Shown: positions 8,090-17,100 of the stretch, piece after piece | Position numbering within the stretch: position 1 is the stretch's first letter | How the letters are laid out: each line of letters opens with the position of its first letter | Assembly: GCA_027578815.1 (NCBI GenBank) | Contig: JANBTH010000143.1 | Span: 1-30,934 of the forward strand | Direction: 5' to 3' | Length of the DNA: 30,934 nucleotides | DNA from: Coemansia sp. RSA 1804 | Lineage: Eukaryota > Kickxellomycota > Kickxellomycetes > Kickxellales > Kickxellaceae | Made by a program: the position numbers and the translations under genes | Notes under the pieces: generated by a model | What the model saw: the letters and a program-made list of their open reading frames with translations, nothing else | Told to the model about the DNA's origin: nothing | Database searches by the model: none

Positions 8090-9482
8090 ACTTTCTGCTG
8101 AGGGTGTTCTTTTTGGTACGATTTGACTAAACCCAATCCAGGCAAGGTGACTTTAATTTACAAAAACAAATGATATATTAAGTAATAAAAATGTGGTGGT
8201 GATGAGAATTGAAACACAGAAATGCCGACAGCTTGGATTAGAAAAAGAACAACTGCCTTCTCTTTCACCCAAAGGACATGAAAAGCAGCAGCCAGCCAAT
8301 CGTGGCGTGCCAAGAGTTATTTCATATTGTCACGTGGTCATAACAAGATCTTACTGCTTGAGCTTTTTTTTGCATCCATTGTTCTTTAACATTTTGTTGT
8401 CATAAGCAGCTACTAAAGAAACAATAGAAATACTAAAGCTGCCATATAATGACCCCCTCCATATATGCTACATCTGCAGCTTTAAACTCTGGCGGTCTCG
8501 GCAGTCAGGGTAAAAGCATCAACACAATAAAATCAAAATTTATTCAACCTAAGGCAAGCAGCAATCAATGGCTTTGGTCTGCTGCTGCTGCTGCTTTATT
8601 ATACTCACAGTGCAATAATGAAGCCAATGTGTCACAAGAACATCAATATCGTTCAGGCTGATCAGACAATAATCTTAATTTGCTTTAAATGGTCCTCAAA
8701 ACTGTTGTGCAACCACCTTTAAGCTAGCAAAAATCAAAGATATGAAACGGTCTCTGTAAGGCAATAAGTCCAGCGCATGAACGCCTGAAATCTGCAGATT
8801 GGATTTCCCTCAGCCGATCTTAATAAAGATTTATTAGCGGAAGTTCAGTGCGCGACGCAGTTACCTTTTTTGCTATTCTTCACTACTTTTACTCCTTTCC
8901 AGGCTAGGCTTTGACGGAAGGTATATACTCTAATATTAGAATTTTTTTTATCTGGGTTGGCCTGAAAAGGACATCTCGCACTCTCGTAAAAATATTTATA
9001 TTGTTTGTGTAAAGAGAACGCATGGGACTTTCTACGGAAAAGAGTGCCATGTTTGCGGAACATGTTGTCGAAATGCGGAAAGGGAAAATCACCTTCTTTT
9101 TAAGGAGTTCCTTTGCAGCACCCCAGCATTCATTGTTGGACAGGATTCAGCTTCCAGCTCGCTTCTTCTCTGCAGATGCACAAGTATCAAAGTGTATTGT
9201 CACTCCTTTTTTCAGCACAAACTTGTTGCTGTCTCGACTGCAATGTTCTTTTTCATTTCGCGTTTTCTTATATACACCGGATTCTAGCAGCGCCTGGCTA
9301 AAAAAACTCTTTCCCATGTCTCTTCCAACATAAAAAAGTTCTGACTATCGTTATCAGTCACCCTTTTTGTCTATTTATTTAACGCTATTCCGTTTTTAAC
9401 CTCATTTTATTCCCTACTCTAGTTTTCCCTTATCCCCCCTACCCTCCTTTCCTCAAACCACGACATTTGTTAAACAAAGATT
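8090..9482. other. Intergenic region between divergent SNARE and GDSL-esterase genes
   Basis: 1.4 kb of AT-rich sequence that should contain both divergent promoters. ATG-started ORFs at 8449-8661 (70 residues, includes a five-alanine run from a CTG/GCT repeat) and 9022-9333 (103 residues) have no recognisable motif and no better composition than their surroundings, so I do not call them as genes. The last 60 bp are a C/T-rich leader ending GTTAAACAAAGATT before the GDSL ATG. No tRNA-like sequence is seen. Confidence 0.5.
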
Positions 9483-10607
9483 ATGCAGCTAAAGGCTAGT
9501 GCTCTGGTAGCATACAACGCTGCGCTCCTGTTCGCATCGGTGGCATTTGCCTCACCCGTATCGACCACCAGCAACTTCATTGTTTTTGGGAACTCGCTCT
9601 CTGACAATGGCAACGCAGCAAAGGCATTTGGTGACACTGGCTACTGGGAGGGCCGCTATTCGAACAGCTATGTCTGGAACGAATATACGTCCAAGCTCCT
9701 CGGAATGAACCTGATCAACAAGGCCTACGGTGGCGCTACCTCCAACAACGACATTTCGCCAGCGTTTGCAGGAAACGCCTCCATCCCCAGCTTCCACGAC
9801 CAGGTTACCTCGTGGCTTTCCGAAAACCCGTCTCCCAGCCAGTTCAATCTCGACAACGATATCATCCAGATTGAGATTGGTGCCAACGACATCCTGCACA
9901 ATGTGCAGAACTTTGTCACTGACCCATCGTCTTTTCAGTCATTTGCGGTCAACGTTGCAAAGTCGATAGCCACTGACATCCAGACTCTTATTGATGCCGG
10001 ATACAAGAACATTGACCTGTGGAACATTCCTGCTATTGAGAGGACTCCAACAGTTCTTTCTCTTCAGGTCTCTGCTCAGATGCAAGGAGTTGTTCAGGCT
10101 ATGAACAGCGCTATTGCGCAGCTTGTTGGCTCTGTATCTGCCAACAACAAGGCCAACCCTAACAACGTCCACATTTTTGATCTCTACTCGCTGGTGACAA
10201 CGTGCTTGGAGCCTCAGCTCCTTTCTGCTCTCGGAATCACCGACAGCACCGACGCCTGCTACAGCACTGACTCGAAGGGAGATGTCAGCATTTGCTCGAA
10301 CCCCGACGAGCACTTTTTCTACGACGGCGTCCATCCGGCCAGCCGCGTCCACTATACCTGGGGCGTTGTTGCTGCTGTTCTTACACGCAACCCGTCAACA
10401 ACGCTCGATGCCAACGAGATCCTTAGTCTTATCAAGTCTTTTGATATCGGCTCAAGCAACGTCGACGACAACATCATTGCGGATGGCATAAACTCTTCTG
10501 AGTCTCAGGTCATTCCTCCTCCGCCTACAGCAACAGAAGACCCTGTTCCAACCTCTACCGAGCCATCAGGAAACGTTCACACTACCACTGTGTACAAATG
10601 CCATTAG
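9483..10607 (+). CDS. Secreted GDSL/SGNH-family esterase or lipase
   Basis: A 374-residue protein with a signal peptide (about residues 1-23, ending AFA-SP). SGNH blocks are present in order: block I FGNSLSDNGN (S38 nucleophile), block II YGGATS (G84), block III IGANDIL (N135) and block V DGVHPASRVH (D281 and H284, completing the catalytic triad). Block I reads G-N-S rather than the usual G-D-S. The spacing is that of the fungal carbohydrate-esterase/GDSL-lipase group. Cysteines at 241, 259 and 271 may form disulfides. The C-terminal ~50 residues (PPPPTATEDPVPTSTEPSG) are a Pro/Ser/Thr-rich, probably glycosylated tail with no GPI-type hydrophobic end. The role is extracellular ester hydrolysis; the substrate (acetylated polysaccharide or lipid) cannot be told from sequence. 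No intron. Confidence 0.92.
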   Translation: MQLKASALVAYNAALLFASVAFASPVSTTSNFIVFGNSLSDNGNAAKAFGDTGYWEGRYSNSYVWNEYTSKLLGMNLINKAYGGATSNNDISPAFAGNASIPSFHDQVTSWLSENPSPSQFNLDNDIIQIEIGANDILHNVQNFVTDPSSFQSFAVNVAKSIATDIQTLIDAGYKNIDLWNIPAIERTPTVLSLQVSAQMQGVVQAMNSAIAQLVGSVSANNKANPNNVHIFDLYSLVTTCLEPQLLSALGITDSTDACYSTDSKGDVSICSNPDEHFFYDGVHPASRVHYTWGVVAAVLTRNPSTTLDANEILSLIKSFDIGSSNVDDNIIADGINSSESQVIPPPPTATEDPVPTSTEPSGNVHTTTVYKCH

Positions 10608-10795
10608 TTTTTTAGCCACGACTACTTGATATTTCCTTTCACAGATGGTTTTATATTGTATTCCGTTCTATGACAATAATAATGACAGCAATAAGTATAA
10701 CATCCTTCCCCGATGTTGTCGCTTGACACATTCATATTGCATCAATAGCATTTTAAAGAAATGTATTATTACAAAAAAGAGGAGATTTGTGGGCT

Positions 10796-11281
10796 TTACT
10801 CGCCAATACAGAAAAATGCGACAAGAATCCAGAAAATTCCCGCTGTTCCAGTCAAAGAGTTGAGAATGATAACAACCAAAAACAGCACTTTTGGTTTAGC
10901 AAAAGATGGCCTGCACCTTTTCCCAACTGTCGCAGGGTCAATGCCAGCCCCACCAGATTGAAGAACACTCAGCATGTCGTCAGAGAATGTTGCCAACATA
11001 ACCATAAAGTACACAGCACCAACTAATATGAACGCTGCTGTTCGATTGTCCGGGATTTTAAAATACTCCTCAAACCTATGCCCGGGTTTGAGTGAGTATG
11101 CCAGAATAATAAGCCAGGGCAAAATAAACACGTGTCTCGCTATCTGGGCATCGTACACGTGTCCGTCGAGACAGTTGTTGGTGAACAGTGCAACGAGAAC
11201 TGTTATTGTCAGCTGCTTTGCTGCTATAATCCAGGCTGCCCAGCGTGCTCCTGCCATTAGCTGGTCGTCGTAGTTTCCCAT
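10796..11281 (-). CDS. Four-TM membrane protein of unknown family
   Basis: A 161-residue protein from a clear ATG (MGNYDDQLMAGARWAAW). Hydrophobic segments lie at about 14-33, 49-64 (HVFILPWLIILAYSL), 83-99 (TAAFILVGAVYFMVML) and 131-157 (VLFLVVIILNSLTGTAGIFW). The loops carry charged motifs (KPGHRFEEYFKIPDNRT; GKRCRPSFAKPK). I recognise no family. Coding status is supported by length, the clean start, GC content above the flanks and a sensible membrane topology. It lies tail-to-tail with the GDSL gene and shares an upstream region with the small four-TM pair at 12.5-14.0 kb. It is similar to those in size and topology, but I could not make a convincing residue alignment. Confidence 0.65.
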   Translation of the reverse strand: MGNYDDQLMAGARWAAWIIAAKQLTITVLVALFTNNCLDGHVYDAQIARHVFILPWLIILAYSLKPGHRFEEYFKIPDNRTAAFILVGAVYFMVMLATFSDDMLSVLQSGGAGIDPATVGKRCRPSFAKPKVLFLVVIILNSLTGTAGIFWILVAFFCIGE

Positions 11282-11627
11282 TGTCGTGTGCAGCTGGTGC
11301 TAAATAAATAAGTAAATTATAGTTGAAAAGATGCTAGTTTATTTTAAAGAAAACAAGAAAAGGAAGAATAACTTTTATTAACGCAATGACACCGGATGTT
11401 TGAATAGTTTATTATTATGTATTCGCTAGATTTTAGCTATTGTTGTTTGCGCTTTTCCCAATGTCAAAAAGAATTGGAAACATAATTGAACATGGAAAAA
11501 AGCTTGAATCTGCTTTTCTTATTAGCCGCTTATGTTTAGAAAAAAAAACCAGATTTCAGCATTCTCTTTCTAGATAATCTGCTCTGGGACAAATGTCAAG
11601 CAAGGCAATAAAAAAGTCGATTATGTC

Positions 11628-11635
11628 TATAAAAG
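11628..11635 (+). promoter_or_regulatory. TATA-like box before the small ORF
   Basis: TATAAAAG lies 31-38 nt upstream of the ATG at 11666 and 121-128 nt upstream of an in-frame second ATG at 11756. The second spacing is the more usual for a fungal promoter, which favours the shorter product if this is a gene. Confidence 0.3.
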
Positions 11636-11665
11636 CTTTGTTTGTTTTCTAGAGAAAATACACAT

Positions 11666-11887
11666 ATGCGTAATTGTTTTATCAACTTGAAATTGCGGTG
11701 TTATTTTATTACCTTTTTTGCAATTCTCTTTTTAGAAGATGAAGAATACGCAAAAATGACGACGATTGACTGCTGTATTATACTTGAAAACTTGGCTAGA
11801 CCCTGCCCTAAGCCATGTAGACGTTGCAAAAAGAGAAAAAAGTGGGGATGTCTGCTGAGTGGCATCAGCTTATTCATGTCAGTCTAG
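11666..11887 (+). CDS. Candidate small Cys-rich protein (uncertain)
   Basis: An ATG-started ORF of 73 residues. It has a hydrophobic segment near the N-terminus (CYFITFFAILFL), then an in-frame second Met at 11756 (MTTIDCCIILENLARP), then a compact basic cysteine cluster CPKPCRRCKKRKKWGC and a short hydrophobic end. The cluster recalls half of a Zn2Cys6 motif, but the second half is missing and the spacing is not right. A TATAAAAG box lies just upstream. Against it: short length, low complexity of the surroundings and no recognised homolog. It may be a chance ORF. Confidence 0.2.
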   Translation: MRNCFINLKLRCYFITFFAILFLEDEEYAKMTTIDCCIILENLARPCPKPCRRCKKRKKWGCLLSGISLFMSV

Positions 11888-12489
11888 CCTGTCAGGCCTG
11901 CTGACTTTATGAAAAGAAGGTTTCCGGTTTCCCCTGTTTTTTTTTCTTTAACCACCTAAACTGTTAGAACCAAACCTGTGTTCTAACAAGAAATAAAGAG
12001 TGAGCATTTGAAGGAGAAGGAGAAAGTTACAAAATTTACAGTTGAAAAGATGAATAAACACATAATTGACCAAACCGGTTTACATATTGCTTTGGAGCAG
12101 AGTTTGCCCAAAAACGTACACCACGACCATTTTCATTGAAAGAAAAAAGAATACTTTTGCCAAGTAGGCATTGAATTCCCTTGGCCCACCACTAAAATAA
12201 AGCTACCTAGACTTTGAATCACCCAAAAGTAGAACACTTTACCGACCCAAAAGACACGTGTGCAATCCACGAGTTCAGATATCTACGTGTGTGTGTCCAC
12301 CTCAAATTAATAAAAATATAGTCATGGAATTTACTTTAGCATGACAGAGGGAAATCAATTTGATACAAAAATCCTCAAGCACGCACATTAATCTTTCATT
12401 CCACACTCAATTCTTCAATATACCACCATATTATACTCTTCATTTTATTCTTTCATATTAATATTATCAAGAATTGTAGTTTTGTAATA

Positions 12490-12975
12490 ATGGTAAACTG
12501 GTTTTATGTGTCAGTAGGTTTCTACTGGCTTTCAGCCTGTGGGCTACTGGCTGCCTTTGCCTGCTCGTGGGCATACGATGTATCTGATCTGAAACTTAGT
12601 ACGGGCGGCGTCGTGTTTGTCTCGCATACTATAGGCAGAGCCATTGGACTAACGTTTCTTATATTTAATGGCTATTTTGCGTATGACATGCAGAAGATGA
12701 AAGACAGAGGTGGCTGGAGATACATTGTAATGTACTTTATTCTTTCCAACATGGGCCCTATTGCTATACTAATTATGGACCCGACTTTCCAATCGTCTCT
12801 AAAGAAAGAGACCACATTCAATATGAAGGGTACCAAATACGCGACCATGGTCTCCACCTGTCTCATATTGGTTACTGTGATTTGCGTTATATTTACAAGC
12901 AGACATGGAAGAGATGGCGATGAAATGGACGAAGAAGATTACGAGGACCCAAAGGGTCTAAAAGAGGAAGTATAG
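12490..12975 (+). CDS. Small four-TM protein, copy 1 of a tandem pair
   Basis: A 161-residue protein with hydrophobic segments at about 6-27, 42-64, 78-96 and 117-136, and an acidic cytosolic-looking tail (DGDEMDEEDYEDPKGLKEE). It aligns along its length, without large gaps, to the next gene: SWAYDVSDLK against SWGYSDTLK, FVSHTIGRAIGL against FVPCIARIVGF, IAILIMDP (M96-P98) against AAIAIMDP, and GTKYATMVSTCLILVTVI against AIKYLAIIFSCSTLASTI. An arginine (R50) sits at the start of TM2 in both. I cannot name the family. The order of segments, with an S-D-containing first loop, is faintly like Frag1/DRAM/Sfk1 proteins, but those have more TM segments, so this is speculation. The copies are head-to-tail, 600 bp apart. 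Confidence 0.75.
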   Translation: MVNWFYVSVGFYWLSACGLLAAFACSWAYDVSDLKLSTGGVVFVSHTIGRAIGLTFLIFNGYFAYDMQKMKDRGGWRYIVMYFILSNMGPIAILIMDPTFQSSLKKETTFNMKGTKYATMVSTCLILVTVICVIFTSRHGRDGDEMDEEDYEDPKGLKEEV

Positions 12976-13575
12976 GTTTATTATTTCTGCATAAAGTTTA
13001 GCCTTTTACACACTAATGTAGGTTTTCGTGGCGTAGGCATATCTTTTTTCTTTTTCACACTTTTTTCTATAGTTTACTTAGACTAATATATCACAAAGTA
13101 CAATAGTATTCCGTTTTTTTGATACCGAGTAAAACAAAAAAGAAGCAAAAAGACAAAATAAGGAACTTATTTCTGTCCATCAAAGAGCACATCCATTCAT
13201 AATTTGGCAAGACGAATGTTGATTATTTACACAAAAGAAACCCACCACAGTCTCTTTGCGTATTTGGTCAATGCTTTGTTCTTTTATATTATATTTAAAT
13301 GATATAACCATCACATTGGCATTCAGCTTTTTGGTGCAAGAAAAGGTAAAAAGAACGTCAAACGACTAGCAAACTAGCCCACGGAGATGCTTGCCATAAA
13401 GTATATTAGATGCTGCGACGGCCTTGCACTTTTCTTGTTATTCTCCTACACCAACAACAACTCTCTACACACCATCTTTCCATATACATTATCAGACAAT
13501 ATTATTGATATACATATTCCATCTGTTATCAGCATTTGTTAACGACATAATCACTACTTTTGAAAAACATACACC
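12976..13575. other. Spacer between the tandem four-TM genes
   Basis: 600 bp of AT-rich sequence with the 3' end of copy 1 and the promoter and leader of copy 2. A TATATTATATTTAAAT-like stretch lies near 13285-13300, and the last ~130 bp are C/A/T-rich leader. No other gene is seen. Confidence 0.5.
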
Positions 13576-13998
13576 ATGCTTAGCCAGCTTTTACACAAGA
13601 TTGCAATCGGCTCATTTATAGCGTCCTCACTGGGACTGTGCGCATCGCTTGGTGTGTCCTGGGGCTACTCTGACACATTGAAGAACGGAAACTCGGGCAG
13701 TCCGGCATATTTTGTTCCTTGCATTGCGAGAATCGTGGGATTCCTGCTGGCAGCAACGGCCATGGTTTCATCAGTCTACCTGAAACAGATATTCGAAAAA
13801 TCCAGATTCCATTGCATCTTCCTATGGCTTGCGAGTGCGCTGGGACTTGCTGCAATCGCCATTATGGACCCGGCCGCACTGGCTGCCTTTGAGGCAGATT
13901 CCACCGGCATGCTAAAGGCCATAAAGTACCTTGCCATTATTTTCTCATGCTCCACACTTGCATCCACCATATTTACACTGGCAACAATCCACATGTAA
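13576..13998 (+). CDS. Small four-TM protein, copy 2 of a tandem pair
   Basis: A 140-residue protein with TM segments at about 9-29, 47-67, 80-97 and 117-137. It shares with copy 1 the SW-x-Y motif after TM1, an arginine at the start of TM2 (IARIVGF, R52), the IMDP motif ending TM3 (M97-P99) and the K-Y at the start of TM4. It lacks copy 1's acidic C-terminal tail and ends five residues after TM4. Its codons are GC-richer than those of copy 1 (for example a GCATTGCGAGAATCGTGGG-like stretch), so the two have diverged for some time. The start context is the ATG after a C/A-rich leader. It converges on the BEM2-like gene, with 106 bp between the two stops. Function unknown. Confidence 0.75.
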   Translation: MLSQLLHKIAIGSFIASSLGLCASLGVSWGYSDTLKNGNSGSPAYFVPCIARIVGFLLAATAMVSSVYLKQIFEKSRFHCIFLWLASALGLAAIAIMDPAALAAFEADSTGMLKAIKYLAIIFSCSTLASTIFTLATIHM

Positions 13999-14104
13999 AT
14001 TATAGTTAAATTCCATAGACAGAAAAACAAACAAACAATCTTTAATAATAGCGCCCATAAAACAGAATGTGAAAGAAAAAAGACCCGCACGCAAACGGTT
14101 GCTA

Positions 14105-17100
14105 CTAAACCGACAGTTTGTTCACGGCTACAGCCAGCTGATCCATGTCTGCTTGTGCTGCTGCCGAGAGAGGCGATACTGCAACAGATTCGCGCTTCTT
14201 TGACTTTGCGCTAGCCTTGGCACCACTGGCACCAACTAATGATTCTAAGACTTTATCATCATCACTGTGTTCTGACGTTTTATCAGCGTCTCCGGGCTGC
14301 TGCTCTTCCTTCTCCTGCTGCTGTTCCTTCTCCTTTTTAAGGTTTGTGGAACTGCCATCCTCAGCCGCACTCGCTGACTCCAACTCGCCATCGTCAATCG
14401 GTTCGGCCTCCTCCTCAACATTGAAGATCCAATGGTATTGAAGGATGAGATTCTTGATAACGCTTTGTGCATGGCCCAGGTTTGACATTGCCAGCGCAAA
14501 GCTCGAAGATCCTGGAGGTGGCCGTAAGAGAGAAGGGCCAAAGACAAGCGCAAGATTCGTGCCGTACATGTGGTTGACTTCCTCATAGTCTGTCACGCGC
14601 TCCAGATGCTCCACCAGTCGCTTCAAAACAGCATAGTTTGCTGCAGGCAGCGCTTGGACAAGATCCTTGATCGCCCAGAGTCGCTCGTCATAGTCGTCTA
14701 TCGAAGCAGCGTTAATAAACCCGTCATAAAGGCCGTATGTCATCAGCGGCTCGGGAAGCTCACGCAGGAACTGCTTCATGACGCCTGAAACAACGTTGAT
14801 GTCATGGAAATCGCTATGGCTCAGATCGATGGATTCTGGATCTGAATTGAACATCTGCCGCAGCCGACTCACATCGGCAGCTGCACCAGATACACGGTAA
14901 ATGCCAATCTCCTCCAGACCGCGCAGCTCAATCTCCGTAAGACACTTTTCAACAATAGTCGGCACCACCTTGGGGTCGGGCATAAGCTTCGCAAGATCCA
15001 CACCAAAGGACTTTGGCTCCACATGTGCTGCTGCCGGGTCCTTCGATTGCGATTGCTGGCCGATAGTCGGCATAGCACCGCGAGTGGGCACAGGTGGCGT
15101 TTGCGAGGACGACAGCCCAAATCCGCCGAAAGCAGACGCACTGCCGCCAAGGAACGCTGTGAAACGGCTGCGAGTCGTATCGCTCCCAGGAAGTCTGCCA
15201 GGCATGTGCTGACTCTGCTGCTGATTTTGATGCTGTTGCTGCTGTGACACGGACGGTGAATCCATATCACCTCCACCATGGTACGCAGCCGATCCTCCGC
15301 TGTTGGCACCGTCAGCGTTGTTGCGCCGCTTGGCCTCTTCCACAAACAATGTCAGGCGTCGTGCCGCAGCTTCAGTTGCAGCATCGCGCATTGCTGTGAG
15401 CCAGTCCTCCATCTGCTCAACGTCGGGCGCCTGAAGCAGATACTGACCACCTTCTTCAGTGACAATGCGGAAGACAAAGTCGCGCTTTGTGTATCCATGC
15501 TCAACAGTTATCGTGGAGTTGATCAGATTAATGACGTTGGCTGGCTTGGCATTAGGCAGCGCCGGGCCTCTAGGCCGCATAGTGCCCGAAGACGACGACA
15601 TCCTATTTGAATCTTGTGTCTGATTTTGCAGCACAGGCACGCCGCCATATATGCTTACAGAGACCTTTGCGCCCTGACCGCCAGGATCCATCGAGCTGTC
15701 CCGAGCGCTACTGTGAACCTTGTTCATAAGATTGGCCATCTTAAGCAGCGGCTCATTCTTTGCCCTGCGCTGCTGCTGCTCCTTCAGCTGTCTCTTCAGC
15801 ATCTTTGTGCGCTCATTACGCTGTCTTTCAATTACCTGCTCTCTGTCACGCAACTCTCTTTCAAGTCTTTCACGCTCACGGATCTCTTGGCGAACCTTCT
15901 CAATCTCGTCGGTCACCAAGCGCGCAAATGGTCGGTAGTAAGACACAAGCCCACCCTGCGTCACAATTCCCATCCCAGAAGGCCCGCCTGAGCCTGAAAG
16001 GCCGCTGCTTGGTCCATCGGCTATTGACAAAGACCGTGGAATGGGGGCTGGAGGCGAGCCAAACACCGGCATGCCTCCGCTCCCAGTGCTGCTATTGCTG
16101 TTGCTGCTGCTATTACCCATGTTGCCTCCTCCTCCGCTTGCTCCAGATATTGTGCCATAGCCGCCATGAGAATTAAAGCTGCTAGCATGGCCAGAGATGG
16201 CTCCACCTCCGCTAGTGCTTCGCAAATTAGCAATCGAGCGCTTAGCAAAACCGCCTGCACCAGCTCCATGCATGTGACGCATGGACGGCAGCGTATCTCC
16301 GCCGCGAATAAAGCCAGATGTGTGAGACGAAGGCATGGAGAATGAGAACGCCCTATCGCCAGCACCCGATCCTGAGAGGCCACCTGCGGCCGAAGATCCG
16401 TCAGAGTGGGTTCCGCCACTGTTATTGCTTGGTCCAGTTCCAGTGGGGCTTGATACCATCTGATCTGGCATCGGCGATGCAGATAGCGGCATATCGTCTG
16501 GAATTAATGTCGCCTCCCGCTGGCTGGCAGCCTTGAGCTCGTCGGTCTGCAACGGCGTTTGCAGCACCCAAGAACTAAGCTGATCCATGCCAATCCGGAT
16601 ATCGGTAGGCAAAGCAAACGCCTCCTGGCAACGCGTGCCGAGCTGTTCACAAATGCACAGCATAATATATACGCGATGCCGTTTGGCCAGGTTAATCAGC
16701 CTAGAGTCATCAACTAGAGTGTCAGAGGTATCGTAGCAAAGACTCACCATGTTCTCCAGTAGCCATCCCAAGCAAGGTACAAAACAGTCAGCCCGCACCA
16801 TAGAATCCTCAGAGATGTCAATGTCGTCGGCTGCCGGATTCGAGCGTGGGCTCTGGAGTGTCATGGAGCTTGGCCTTTCGCCATTCTTTGACTTGCTGGT
16901 AGAACTTGCTTCTGACGTTTCAGCCTCTGTCGCTGTGTTCACGATGTCTGCAGCTCCTCCCGCATTCTCTGAAGAAGACTTTGCAGTCGGCTTTGTCGGG
17001 GTCGTTGGCAAAGGCGCAAAGGCCTCCCAGTCGCGCGCACCCCTAAGGACAGCCTCTAGCGTATCAAGCTTTGTGTGATTCTCCAATGCAACTTCGTTCC

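Larger units (their letters stand above)
11282..12489. other. Intergenic region with one candidate small ORF
   Basis: 1.2 kb of AT-rich sequence between divergent membrane-protein genes. It contains the candidate small ORF at 11666-11887 (listed separately) and its TATA-like box. A 13-bp direct repeat AGTTGAAAAGATG occurs near 11321 and 12040. The last ~110 bp before 12490 are a C/T/A-rich leader typical of the genes here. No RNA gene is seen. Confidence 0.5.

Noticed and set aside
9022..9333. 103-codon plus-strand ORF upstream of the GDSL gene
   Set aside because: Phe/Ser/Leu-rich with no motif, and it lies in the expected promoter/leader region of the esterase gene.
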